Under the pieces are notes generated by a model. It saw only the letters and a program-made list of their open reading frames with translations. It was not told the origin of the DNA and ran no database searches. From Marinobacter koreensis (GTDB taxonomy: Bacteria > Pseudomonadota > Gammaproteobacteria > Pseudomonadales > Oleiphilaceae), in the NCBI RefSeq assembly GCF_023156285.1, contig NZ_JAKZAJ010000005.1, positions 62,001-126,000 on the forward strand: a stretch of 64,000 bases of DNA. Direction: 5' to 3'. The translations under genes and the position numbers were made by a program. Shown here in pieces: positions 36,154 through 45,150 of this stretch (the stretch's first letter is position 1; the number at the start of each line of letters is the position of its first letter).

Positions 36154-37605
36154 ATGTCATCAAGACGTTCAGGATCCACAGTGTCCCGCATCAAAACCGG
36201 CAGTTTCGAGCGTCGCCTCAGTCTGACCCGGGCAGGCCTGACGGCAGGAACGCGCATGGCCTCCCACATGGCGACCAACTGGTTCAGCAGCCGGGAAAAG
36301 CGCGAGGAGCGCCATCGGGCCATGCTATCGAGCCAGGCGCGTTTTCTGGTCGATGAGCTGGGACGACTGAAAGGCAGCGTGGTGAAAATTGGCCAGGTCA
36401 TGGCGCTCTACGGTGAGCATTTCCTGCCGGAAGAGGTAACCGAGGCGCTGCATACACTTGAGGACCAGACTACGTCGCTGGAGTGGTCAGCCATCGAGCG
36501 GGTATTGAAGGACGAGCTGGGCGCCGACCGGCTCACCGAGCTGGAGGTTGACCCGGAGCCCATCGGCGCTGCCTCGCTCGGGCAGGTTCACAGGGCGGTG
36601 CGCCGCAGTGACGGGCTGGAACTGGTGCTCAAAGTCCAGTATCCGGGAGTGGCCGATGCCGTGGACAGCGATCTGAACGCGGTGGCCCAATTGCTCAAGG
36701 TGGCGCGCCTGGTGAGCTTTGGCCCGGAATTCAACGACTGGCTGGAAGAAGTCCGTCAGATGATGCATCGGGAGGTGGACTATCGCCTTGAAGCCCGGAC
36801 CACCGAGAAATTCCGGACCATGCTGGCGGACGATCCGCGGTTCATCGTTCCCCGTGTTCTAAAGGAGTATTCGTCCGAGCACGTGATCGCATCCACCTAC
36901 GAACATGGGCATTCGGTCGGCTCGTCGGCGGTCCGGGAACTTCCCCAGGATCGCCGGAGTGCGCTGGGCAAAGCGGCCCTGGAACTGTTTTTCCGGGAAC
37001 TGTTCGTCTGGGGAGAGATCCAGACCGATCCGAACTTCGGCAATTACCGGATCCGGATTGCCGGTGAAGAGGGTGAGGATCCTGGCTATGACCGGATTGT
37101 GCTGCTGGATTTCGGGGCCGTACAGTCATACTCCGACGAGTTTCTCCAGCCGGTTATCCAGATGATACGGGCGTCGTACGAGGATGATCTGGACGCGGTC
37201 ATCGATGGCGGGGTGGCCCTGCGATTCATGAGCATGGACTGGCCGCAGGAGGTGCGCGAAAAGTTCGGCCGGGTCTGCATGTCGGTGCTGGAGCCGCTGG
37301 CCCGGGAGCAGGGACAATGGCCGGATTACGCGGTCAACAGCGCCGGCCAGTACCGGTGGAAGCAGAGCGATCTGCCATCCCGAGTCGCTCGACAGGCAGC
37401 CCGCTCTGCCATCAGCCGCTATTTCCGGGTGCCGCCGAAAGAATTTGTGTTCCTTAACCGGAAGCTGATCGGCGTGTACACCTTTATTGCCGTGTTGCAC
37501 TCGGAGTTCAACGGCGAACCGCTCCTTCGGAAGTATCTTTATGGTGCCGGAGAAGGCCCTGACACGCCCGATGCTTCTGCCACCAGCCAGAGTACAAAGG
37601 CGTAG
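36154..37605 (+). CDS. ABC1/UbiB-family atypical kinase
   Basis: 483 residues with the atypical kinase motifs KIGQ (VVKIGQVMALYGE, K78-Q81), the Ala-rich loop AASLGQVHRAV, QTDPNFGNYRI and LLDFGAVQ. The UbiB/ADCK family supports ubiquinone synthesis or lipid handling; this protein lacks the C-terminal membrane helices of UbiB, so it is more like the soluble ADCK/AarF paralogues. Its last 67 bp overlap the YqaA-type gene on the other strand. Confidence 0.9.
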   Translation: MSSRRSGSTVSRIKTGSFERRLSLTRAGLTAGTRMASHMATNWFSSREKREERHRAMLSSQARFLVDELGRLKGSVVKIGQVMALYGEHFLPEEVTEALHTLEDQTTSLEWSAIERVLKDELGADRLTELEVDPEPIGAASLGQVHRAVRRSDGLELVLKVQYPGVADAVDSDLNAVAQLLKVARLVSFGPEFNDWLEEVRQMMHREVDYRLEARTTEKFRTMLADDPRFIVPRVLKEYSSEHVIASTYEHGHSVGSSAVRELPQDRRSALGKAALELFFRELFVWGEIQTDPNFGNYRIRIAGEEGEDPGYDRIVLLDFGAVQSYSDEFLQPVIQMIRASYEDDLDAVIDGGVALRFMSMDWPQEVREKFGRVCMSVLEPLAREQGQWPDYAVNSAGQYRWKQSDLPSRVARQAARSAISRYFRVPPKEFVFLNRKLIGVYTFIAVLHSEFNGEPLLRKYLYGAGEGPDTPDASATSQSTKA

Positions 37606-37988
37606 CGCAGGCCCTTGCCAATGGCAACCAGAACGACAAAGTTCAGCCAGGGCACGCGCATGATTCCGCCGACCAGTGTCAGTGCGTCTCCGCCGAGTGG
37701 CAGCCAGCCCAGTAACAGTGACCATTGACCGTATCGATTGAACCGGTTGCGGGCTTTGTGGAGCTGCATGTCACTGATCGGGAACCATCGCTTGTGCTTG
37801 AACCGATCGACCTGCCGGCCAAGGATCCCGTTGACGACGGAACCCAGGGTGTTGCCTGCGGTTGCCCAGAACCAGAGCCACCACAGGCTGAACCCCTGGG
37901 TGACCATCCCGCCAAGCAGAACTTCCGAGTAGGCGGGAAGCAATGTTGCTGCGGCAAATGCAGTCAAAAACAGCGTCAGGTATGCCAC
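37539..37988 (-). CDS. YqaA-family (DedA-like) membrane protein
   Basis: 149-residue membrane protein with four to five hydrophobic segments and the YqaA-type block LGSVVNGILGRQVDRFKHKRWF. I start at the GTG at 37988, which has GGAGAAACC before it; a TTG at 38015 extends the frame. Such small VTT-like proteins are thought to act in membrane lipid transport, but no specific role is known. The 3' end overlaps the ABC1 kinase gene tail to tail. Confidence 0.83.
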   Translation of the reverse strand: MAYLTLFLTAFAAATLLPAYSEVLLGGMVTQGFSLWWLWFWATAGNTLGSVVNGILGRQVDRFKHKRWFPISDMQLHKARNRFNRYGQWSLLLGWLPLGGDALTLVGGIMRVPWLNFVVLVAIGKGLRYAFVLWLVAEASGVSGPSPAP

Positions 37989-38158
37989 GGTTTCTCCGGT
38001 CTTGATCGATTGCAAGGTCGGGGGCTGCCCATGTCAGTATGGTCACCTACTATGGTTGCCATTCAAAGCATCAATTTTTGTCGGCGGCCCTCTTTCCAGT
38101 ATCCTGTTCACCAAACAGGTTCACAACACGGTGCGGTGCGCCGTTTCAGGAGGTAATA

Positions 38159-38413
38159 ATGGATCAGGTCACCATCTACGGCCGTTCTTCCTGCGGATTC
38201 TGCATGCGGGCCAAAATGCTGTGTGAGTCCATGCAACTGCCCTACACCTGGGTCGATATGGTGGCGGAAGGGATGTCCAAGGCGGATGTTGCGGAAAAGA
38301 TCGGCAAGCCGGTTCATACGGTTCCCCAGATTCTCGTCGGGCAGCAGTACATTGGCGGCTACGACGAGTTTTCTGTCTATGTCCGGGAACACGCGGCGGA
38401 GCTTGCCCGCTGA
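38159..38413 (+). CDS. Glutaredoxin with CGFC active site
   Basis: 84-residue GrxC-like protein; redox motif SSCGFCMRAK near residue 11 and cis-Pro TVPQILVGQQYIGGYDE. The usual motif is CPYC, so the Gly-Phe variant may shift redox potential. AGGAGGT lies a few bases ahead of ATG 38159. It is followed by a strong terminator and appears to be transcribed alone. Confidence 0.92.
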   Translation: MDQVTIYGRSSCGFCMRAKMLCESMQLPYTWVDMVAEGMSKADVAEKIGKPVHTVPQILVGQQYIGGYDEFSVYVREHAAELAR

Positions 38414-38435
38414 TCACTCCGTCGTTGCGGGCATA

Positions 38436-38476
38436 AAAAAACCGCCGAGCTCCCTCCCGGGGGCCGGCGGTTTTTT
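38436..38476. terminator. Bidirectional rho-independent terminator
   Basis: AAAAAACCGCCG pairs with CGGCGGTTTTTT. It lies between the convergent glutaredoxin and phosphofructokinase genes. Confidence 0.9.
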
Positions 38477-38492
38477 ATTTGCTGCCAAAAAG

Positions 38493-39755
38493 TCAGAGAC
38501 TGAACTCGGTTTTCAGCTTCTTGTCCACCAGTTCGTTCTTCAGTTTTGCCACCTTTGGCAGTCCGTTCTCGAACGGCGGGAAGCTCTCACCATTGATCAG
38601 CGGTGACAGGTAGTCGCGACAGTCCTGGGTGATGCCGAAACCATCATCGGTGATGTAGTGGATCGGCATTTTCTTTTCCTGGTTGGCCACTTCGCTGAGC
38701 TGGGCTTCGCCGATCGACCACTGGTAGGGCTTGGCTTGCTCGCGGACGATGGTTGGCATGAGGGCCTGCTTGCCTGCAATGGCCATTTCCACCGCAGCCT
38801 TACCCACCGCATAAGCCTGCTCTACGTCAGTCGCAGAGGCGATGTGGCGCGCGCTTCGCTGGAGATAGTCGGCGACCGCCCAGTGGTATTTGTGACCCAG
38901 CGCCTGTTTGACCATGTTGGCCAGCGCCGGAGCCACACCGCCGAGCTGGGTGTGGCCGAAGGCATCCTTGGCACCGGCATCTGCCAGGAATCGACCGTCT
39001 TCGTACTGGGCGCCCTCGGACGCGACCACGACGCAATAGCCGTAGTCCTTCACGCACTGATCCACCCGGGCAAGGAATGCTTCGCGATCGAACGGAATCT
39101 CCGGGAACAGGATAATATGCGGCGGTTCGCCTTCTCCTTGGCCGGCCAGTCCGCCAGACGCCGCGATCCAGCCGGCGTGGCGGCCCATAACCTCAAGGAT
39201 GAAGACCTTGGTTGAGCTCTCACACATGGACTTGATGTCGAGGCTCGCCTCAAGGGTGGAGGTGGCGATGTACTTGGCAACCGACCCGAAGCCAGGGCAA
39301 CAGTCCGTGAAGGGGAGATCGTTGTCGACGGTCTTGGGAACCCCGATACAGGTAATGGGGTAGCCCATCTTGTCGCCAATCTGGGACACCTTGTAGGCCG
39401 TGTCCTGGGAATCACCGCCGCCATTGTAGAAGAAGTAGCCGATGTCGTGGGCCCGGAACACTTCGATCAGTCGCTCGTACTCGCGACGGTTCTCGGAGAT
39501 GTTCTTGAGCTTGTGGCGGCAGGATCCAAAGGCGCCACCCGGGGTGTGGATCAGCGCCTGGATGGCGTCGTCAGTTTCAAGGCTGGTATCGATCAGTTCC
39601 TCTTTCAGCGCCCCGATAATGCCGTTGCGACCGGCGAATACCTTGCCGATCTTGTCCGGGTGCTTGCGGGCCGTCTGGATGACGCCGCAGGCGCTGGCAT
39701 TGATGACGGCGGTAACACCGCCGGACTGGGCGTAAAAAGCGTTCTTGATGGCCAT
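38493..39755 (-). CDS. Pyrophosphate-type 6-phosphofructokinase
   Basis: 420 residues from ATG 39755. The family is PfkA-like, but the phosphoryl-donor site reads GGGDSQDT rather than the ATP type GGDGS, and PKTVDND replaces GTIDND, placing a Lys where ATP enzymes have Gly. Both are hallmarks of PPi-dependent, reversible enzymes. MGRHAGWIAA is the substrate motif. It would serve glycolysis, gluconeogenesis or sugar-phosphate interconversion. The gene is divergent from mpl. Confidence 0.9.
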   Translation of the reverse strand: MAIKNAFYAQSGGVTAVINASACGVIQTARKHPDKIGKVFAGRNGIIGALKEELIDTSLETDDAIQALIHTPGGAFGSCRHKLKNISENRREYERLIEVFRAHDIGYFFYNGGGDSQDTAYKVSQIGDKMGYPITCIGVPKTVDNDLPFTDCCPGFGSVAKYIATSTLEASLDIKSMCESSTKVFILEVMGRHAGWIAASGGLAGQGEGEPPHIILFPEIPFDREAFLARVDQCVKDYGYCVVVASEGAQYEDGRFLADAGAKDAFGHTQLGGVAPALANMVKQALGHKYHWAVADYLQRSARHIASATDVEQAYAVGKAAVEMAIAGKQALMPTIVREQAKPYQWSIGEAQLSEVANQEKKMPIHYITDDGFGITQDCRDYLSPLINGESFPPFENGLPKVAKLKNELVDKKLKTEFSL

Positions 39756-39910
39756 CTTGGGCTGGAGCCTCCTGCTGGTTCGACAATGGCGCAGATGATA
39801 CGCCAAACGTCCCGGATTTTCATGAGCAGGATTGCGGATGGGCCGGGCCTTGACGCCTTCCAGCGTATAGGGGAGGCTTGGCAGGTTTCAACGGAGAGGT
39901 CGAATCCAGA

Positions 39911-41326
39911 ATGCACATTCACATCCTCGGAATCTGTGGCACGTTCATGGGCAGTCTCGCGGTACTGGCCCGAGAACTCGGGCACACGGTAACCGGGTCG
40001 GATCAGGGCGTGTATCCGCCCATGAGCACCCAGCTGGAGCGTCAGGGCATCAGCCTGATGGAGGGATACCATGAATCGCACCTGGAGCCGGCGCCGGATC
40101 TGGTTCTGATTGGCAATGCCATGTCCCGGGGAAATCCCGAAGTCGAAGCGGTGCTCAATCGCAATATCGACTATATGTCAGGCCCTGAATGGCTTTCCCG
40201 AGAAGTGCTCCGGCATCGCTGGGTCATGGCGGTTGCCGGCACTCACGGTAAAACCACAACCACCTCCATTCTTCTGTGGATTCTGGATCAGGCCGGTTTC
40301 GACCCCGGTTATCTGGTCGGCGGCGTGCCGCTGGATTTCCCCGTATCGGCCAGGTTGGGCAGCAGTGATTTCTTCGTGATCGAGGCCGATGAGTACGACA
40401 GTGCGTTTTTCGACAAACGGTCGAAGTTTGTTCACTACCGGCCGCACACGCTGATCCTGAACAACCTGGAGTTCGATCATGCCGATATATTCGATTCGGT
40501 CGAGGCCATCGAACGGCAGTTCCATCATCTGGTCCGCACCGTCCCCTCCCAGGGCCTGATTATCCGTCCGGCAGTGGACGCCCACCTCGACACGGCGCTC
40601 GCCATGGGCTGCTGGAGTCCGGTTCAGGATACGGCCATCGGCAGTGAGGTGGCACGTATGGCCGACTGGCGTGCAGAACTGCTCGCGGAGGATGGCAGCC
40701 GGTTCATGGTGATCCACCATGAGCAGCCGGTGGCCACCCTCACCTGGGATCTGACCGGCCTCCACAACGTGCGCAATGCCCTGTCGGCGATCGCCGCGGC
40801 CCGCCATGTTGGCGTTACGCCGGATCATGCCGTCGCTGCGTTGTGTCGGTTCTCCGGGGTAAAGCGGCGGATGGAGTTGCTGGCAGATATTGATGGCGTC
40901 CGGGTTTACGATGATTTTGCGCATCACCCGACCGCCATCGAGACAACCCTGCAGGGGCTGCGCAACCGGGTGGGCGAGGAGCCGATCCTGGCCCTGATCG
41001 AGCCCCGTTCCAATACCATGAAGCAGGGCGTCCACCGGGACCGCCTGCTGGAGAGTGCCGAGCTGGCAGATCGGGTGCTGTGGGCCAATCTCAATGACAT
41101 GGAGTGGCTGGAGTCGCTGATCGCCGAATGGCAGGCAGGCCACCAGCACAGCGGACACCATGGTATCGCGGCTTCCGTCGAGGACCTGATTCACACCACG
41201 CTGACGGATCTGCCTCGCCCCTGCCATATTGTGTTGATGAGCAATGGCGGCTTCGGCGGCCTTTCCAGCAAACTGGTGGCTGAACTCGAGCGTATCAGTT
41301 CCGGTCCGGCGCAACCGGATCAATGA
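39911..41326 (+). CDS. mpl: UDP-N-acetylmuramate:murein tripeptide ligase
   Basis: Recycles wall tripeptide by joining it to UDP-MurNAc. 471 residues from ATG 39911; GTG/ATG-rich leader in frame to 39878 is not needed. Mur ligase motifs are HILGICGTFMGSLA, AGTHGKTTTTS (P-loop) and DDFAHHPTAIETTL. It is followed after 18 bp by ubiX. Confidence 0.95.
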   Translation: MHIHILGICGTFMGSLAVLARELGHTVTGSDQGVYPPMSTQLERQGISLMEGYHESHLEPAPDLVLIGNAMSRGNPEVEAVLNRNIDYMSGPEWLSREVLRHRWVMAVAGTHGKTTTTSILLWILDQAGFDPGYLVGGVPLDFPVSARLGSSDFFVIEADEYDSAFFDKRSKFVHYRPHTLILNNLEFDHADIFDSVEAIERQFHHLVRTVPSQGLIIRPAVDAHLDTALAMGCWSPVQDTAIGSEVARMADWRAELLAEDGSRFMVIHHEQPVATLTWDLTGLHNVRNALSAIAAARHVGVTPDHAVAALCRFSGVKRRMELLADIDGVRVYDDFAHHPTAIETTLQGLRNRVGEEPILALIEPRSNTMKQGVHRDRLLESAELADRVLWANLNDMEWLESLIAEWQAGHQHSGHHGIAASVEDLIHTTLTDLPRPCHIVLMSNGGFGGLSSKLVAELERISSGPAQPDQ

Positions 41327-41344
41327 CTGACGGGAAACTTCTCC

Positions 41345-41998
41345 ATGACTGACCCAGTATCGACCGGAAAAACCATAAATCTGGCCTTCACTGGCGCCTC
41401 CGGAGCTCAATACGGCCTTCGGCTCTTGCAGTGCCTGGTGGCGTCCGAGTGCCGTGTGCATGTGATGATCAGTCGGGCGGCCCAGGTGGTGATCGCGACA
41501 GAAACCGATCTGAAGCTGCCTGGATCGCCGCCGGCGATGGAGCAATGCCTGTCGGACTTTGCCAATGCTGAACCGGGGCAGGTGCGCGTGTTCGGTCGTG
41601 AGGACTGGTTTGCGCCGCCGGCGTCCGGCTCGGGAGAGAAAGCCCCGCTCGTGGTCTGTCCGTGCAGCACCGGAACCCTGTCGGCTCTGGCGACCGGCGC
41701 CAGCAATAATCTGATTGAACGGGCGGGGGATGTTGCCCTCAAGGAGCGACGGCCCCTGATCCTGGTAACCCGGGAGGCGCCGCTCTCCGAAGTCCATCTT
41801 GAAAACATGCTGCGTCTGACCCGTATGGGCGCGGTGGTCATGCCGGCCAGTCCGGGGTTTTATCACGACCCGAAAACCATCGACGACCTGGTGGACTTTA
41901 TTGTTGCCCGCATCCTGGATCATCTGGATCTGCCCCAGCGACTGATGCCCCGGTGGGGGGAAGCACGAGCGGGCAGGAAAGGCCAATCCGGAGACTGA
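41345..41998 (+). CDS. ubiX: Flavin prenyltransferase
   Basis: Makes prenylated FMN, the cofactor of UbiD decarboxylase in ubiquinone synthesis. 217 residues; FTGASGAQYGLRLLQCL at the N terminus, PCSTGTLSALATGASNNLIERA in the middle and the MPASPGFYHDPKTIDDLVDF block are typical. It is probably co-transcribed with mpl. Confidence 0.95.
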   Translation: MTDPVSTGKTINLAFTGASGAQYGLRLLQCLVASECRVHVMISRAAQVVIATETDLKLPGSPPAMEQCLSDFANAEPGQVRVFGREDWFAPPASGSGEKAPLVVCPCSTGTLSALATGASNNLIERAGDVALKERRPLILVTREAPLSEVHLENMLRLTRMGAVVMPASPGFYHDPKTIDDLVDFIVARILDHLDLPQRLMPRWGEARAGRKGQSGD

Positions 41999-42117
41999 TC
42001 CCTCGCCCGATGGTTTTGGCCAGCGCGTTTGATGGTTTTCATCATTGAGCGAGGGCGGGCATCGACAGAGACTGGGTGAACGACAACCACAACCGATGTC
42101 ATTCACCGAGGTTCACC

Positions 42118-43257
42118 ATGATTCCACGCACCCTTTTCGATGCCGACCTGGAAGGATTCCGCGACTCCGTGCGCAAATTCCTGGAGCAGGAAGCGGCACC
42201 CTACCACGACCAATGGGAAAAAGACGGCCAGGTCAGCCGCGAACTCTGGACCAAAGCCGGTGAGCTTGGCTTTCTGTGCCCCACCATGCCGGAGGAATAC
42301 GGCGGTGTCGGGGCGGACTTCCGTTACAGTGCCGTTGTGATCGAGGAGATATCCCGGGCAGGGCTATCCGGGATCGGCTGGGGGCTGCATTCGGACATCG
42401 TGGCACCCTATATCCTGAACTACGGTTCTGAAGAACAGAAACAGACCTACCTTCCGAAACTGGCGTCCGGCGAAATGATCGGGGCCATCGCCATGACCGA
42501 ACCGGGAGCCGGTTCCGACCTGCAGGGCGTGAAGACTACCGCCGTCAAAAAGGACGATCACTATCTGCTGAACGGTTCCAAGACGTTTATCACCAACGGT
42601 CAGTTGGCGGATCTGGTGATCGTGGTTGCCAAGACCGATCCCCGGGAAGGCGCCAAGGGGACCAGCCTGCTGTTGGTGGAAACCGCATCGGAGGGGTTTG
42701 AGAAGGGTCAGAACCTGAACAAGGTGGGCATGAAGGCCCAGGATACTTCCGAACTCTTCTTCCAGGACGTCAAGGTGCCGGTTGGCAACCTGCTCGGCTC
42801 GCTCGAGGGGCAGGGGTTCTTCCAGCTGATGCAGGAACTTCCGGCGGAACGTCTGCAGGTAGCCCTGGCTGCCGTGGCTGCGGCCGAATCCGCCTGGCAG
42901 TGGACGCTGGACTATGTCAAAGAACGCAAGGCTTTTGGCAAACCAGTGATCTCCTTCCAGAATACCCGCTTCAAGCTGGCGGAAATGAAGGCGGAAATCA
43001 CTGCAGCCCGGGTGTTCTGTGATCGATGCCTGGAACTGCACCTCGACAAGAAACTGGATATCCCCACTGCCGCGATGCTCAAGCAGTGGACCACGGACCT
43101 CCAGTGCAAGGTCATGGATGAATGCGTTCAGCTCCACGGCGGCTACGGCTACATGTGGGAATACCCGATTGCCCGGGCCTGGGCCGATTCCCGGGTACAG
43201 CGGATCTACGCGGGCACCAACGAGATCATGAAAGAGATCGTTGCCCGGTCATTCTGA
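42118..43257 (+). CDS. Acyl-CoA dehydrogenase
   Basis: 379-residue FAD enzyme that oxidises an acyl-CoA to the 2-enoyl form. Signature motifs are IAMTEPGAGSDLQG and the catalytic Glu in YAGTNEIMKEI. ATG 42118 has GAGG upstream. The sequence resembles long-chain or isovaleryl-type members; chain-length preference cannot be read. A 12-bp-stem terminator follows. Confidence 0.92.
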   Translation: MIPRTLFDADLEGFRDSVRKFLEQEAAPYHDQWEKDGQVSRELWTKAGELGFLCPTMPEEYGGVGADFRYSAVVIEEISRAGLSGIGWGLHSDIVAPYILNYGSEEQKQTYLPKLASGEMIGAIAMTEPGAGSDLQGVKTTAVKKDDHYLLNGSKTFITNGQLADLVIVVAKTDPREGAKGTSLLLVETASEGFEKGQNLNKVGMKAQDTSELFFQDVKVPVGNLLGSLEGQGFFQLMQELPAERLQVALAAVAAAESAWQWTLDYVKERKAFGKPVISFQNTRFKLAEMKAEITAARVFCDRCLELHLDKKLDIPTAAMLKQWTTDLQCKVMDECVQLHGGYGYMWEYPIARAWADSRVQRIYAGTNEIMKEIVARSF

Positions 43258-43264
43258 TGGGGAG

Positions 43265-43297
43265 TGCCAGCGGGGAGACCTCGTTTCCCCGCTGGCA
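43265..43297. terminator. Terminator hairpin between convergent genes
   Basis: TGCCAGCGGGGA and TCCCCGCTGGCA form a perfect 12-bp stem with a nine-base loop. There is no long T-run, so efficiency is uncertain. It separates the acyl-CoA dehydrogenase from the LOG-family gene. Confidence 0.7.
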
Positions 43298-43309
43298 GGA
43301 CGCCCGCGC

Positions 43310-44275
43310 TCAGTCTGCGAACAGATCCGAACCGTTGGACTGGTGCCACTGGATAATCCCGTTCCAGATGTCGTCGGCGGTCTCTGCATACCAGAAAAGA
43401 TCCCGATCCTCCTCGTCGATCACACCCTCATCTACCAGAAAATCCACGTCAAACACACGGCGCCAGTATTGCTCGCCCACCAGGATCACCGGAATTGGCT
43501 GGATCTTCCGGGTCTGCGCCAGTGTGAGAGTCTCGAACAGCTCGTCCAGGGTGCCATAGCCGCCGGGGAACACGACCAGGGCCCGGGTGCGCAGCAGGAA
43601 GTGCAGCTTGCGGAGCGCGAAGTAGTGAAACCGGAAACAGAGGTTCGGAGTGATATAGGGGTTCGGATACTGCTCGTGGGGCAGGGTGATGTTGAGCCCG
43701 ATGGACTTGCCCTGGACGTCAAAGGCGCCCCGGTTGGCGGCTTCCATGATGCCCGGACCGCCGCCGGTCATGATCACCAGCTCGCCATCGCCAAGCGTCT
43801 TCCCGGCCTTTCCGACTCGCTGCCCGAACGCCCGCGCTACTTCGTAGTAGTGGCTTTTGGCAAGAATGCGCTCGGCAACCCGCAGGTGCCGAACCAGCTC
43901 CGGATCGTCCGGTGAGGCCGCCAGCTCCTCCTTGAGGGCCCTGACCCTCTGGCGGGCGGTTGCCGGTTCCGTGATCCGGGTGCTGCCGAACACCACGATC
44001 GTGTGGGAAATGTTGTGTTGCTCCAGCAGGAATTCCGGCTTCTGGTAGTCAATCTGAAGGCGGACCCCCCGGGTTTCATCCAGATTCAGGTAGTCGATGT
44101 CCTGATCGGCCTGGCGATAGCCGGGACTTTCCGTCAGTATCCGGATCCGTTCCGGTGCCGAGAGATCCTCGCTTGCCGCCTTGGGCTGACACTCGGGCAA
44201 AGGCTGTCGCCGGAAATGGGGGTGCGGAGGCGTCGGAATTCCGGGCACTGCGGTCGTGGACTTTTTTTCTGTCAT
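43310..44275 (-). CDS. LOG-family / TIGR00730 Rossmann protein coupled to the ATPase operon
   Basis: 321 residues with the family motifs TGGGPGIMEAANRGA and PGGYGTLDELFE. LOG proteins are phosphoribohydrolases acting on nucleoside monophosphates such as AMP or cytokinin ribotides; this one has an extra ~100-residue N-terminal region. The ATG overlaps the atpG stop by 4 bp, so it is translated with the N-ATPase operon. Why a nucleotide hydrolase travels with this ATPase is unknown. Confidence 0.88.
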   Translation of the reverse strand: MTEKKSTTAVPGIPTPPHPHFRRQPLPECQPKAASEDLSAPERIRILTESPGYRQADQDIDYLNLDETRGVRLQIDYQKPEFLLEQHNISHTIVVFGSTRITEPATARQRVRALKEELAASPDDPELVRHLRVAERILAKSHYYEVARAFGQRVGKAGKTLGDGELVIMTGGGPGIMEAANRGAFDVQGKSIGLNITLPHEQYPNPYITPNLCFRFHYFALRKLHFLLRTRALVVFPGGYGTLDELFETLTLAQTRKIQPIPVILVGEQYWRRVFDVDFLVDEGVIDEEDRDLFWYAETADDIWNGIIQWHQSNGSDLFAD

Positions 44276-45150
44276 GACGGGGCCTTCTTCGCGAATGGGT
44301 GGTCATCGCCGGTGTCGCCCTTCACGGCGGAGGCGTTGAGCAGGATGACCTCAATTTCTTCGATGATTTCTTCCTGCCGAAGTGCATTGGCGCGGCGGGT
44401 CAGTTCCGAGGCTTTCTCGTCGAGTTTCCTGACCGCCCCGTCCAGGTGCGTTACCCGGTTCAGGTTCTCGGCGTTGAGGGACGTCGAGAAAATTTCGTGC
44501 AGCTCCGAAAGAAGATACTGCTCGGAGAGTTCTTTCAGAAGTGCTTCTGGCTCCATGTGGATCAGGGGTTCGCCGGTGTTATCGGGCGCTGAGGGGGCCA
44601 GCTCACGGAATGACGGCAGAAGCTGCCGCAGATCGATCTTATCCGGTTCCGTGTGGTAGAGGCAGGAAAGGTTCAACGCACCGTGCTTTGCCTGCAACGC
44701 TGTCAGGTGTTCAACCAGTCGATTCAGTAATTCCGGGATATCCTCACTGACGGTTGCGCCAGCCAGGGAAACTTCCACTCCGGGGTGGTTGCCCATCGGA
44801 GTCAGCAGTTTGTGACCAATAATCACCAGGAGTGGTGCCGGAGCGTCGGCCTCCATCATGGAATCGATGTGGCGCGCAAGTTTCTGGTTGAAGTTGCCGC
44901 AAAAACCACGCTCAGTGCCAACCACGACCAGCACGCTCTTCGCACGGTGGTCTGCCGGCAGAAGGTCGGGAAAATGGGCCAGAAGGTCTGCCGCCGCCTC
45001 CTCGATGTTGCGACTCAGCGCCTGCTGGGAGGCGAGAAGGCGTGCCAGCTTTCGATTCTCCATGTAGGCCAGTGTCTTCATGGAATTCATGATATTCCGG
45101 ATGTCCGCAAGGCTTTCCCGGTGAAGCTCGAGATCATGCCGGTTGCTCAT
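44272..45150 (-). CDS. atpG: N-ATPase F1 gamma subunit
   Basis: Central stalk of the alternative F-type ATPase. 292 residues from the ATG at 45150, overlapping the atpA stop by 17 bp. N-terminal helix ([26 protein letters not shown]), central [14 protein letters not shown] and C-terminal [20 protein letters not shown] fit the gamma family, though divergent from the housekeeping type. It is last of the ATPase genes and overlaps the LOG gene by 4 bp. Confidence 0.9.
   Translation of the reverse strand: MSNRHDLELHRESLADIRNIMNSMKTLAYMENRKLARLLASQQALSRNIEEAAADLLAHFPDLLPADHRAKSVLVVVGTERGFCGNFNQKLARHIDSMMEADAPAPLLVIIGHKLLTPMGNHPGVEVSLAGATVSEDIPELLNRLVEHLTALQAKHGALNLSCLYHTEPDKIDLRQLLPSFRELAPSAPDNTGEPLIHMEPEALLKELSEQYLLSELHEIFSTSLNAENLNRVTHLDGAVRKLDEKASELTRRANALRQEEIIEEIEVILLNASAVKGDTGDDHPFAKKAPS

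Noticed and set aside
40178..42106. 642-codon minus-strand frame opposite mpl and ubiX
   Set aside because: Shadow of two conserved genes; composition is that of a reverse-complement reading.
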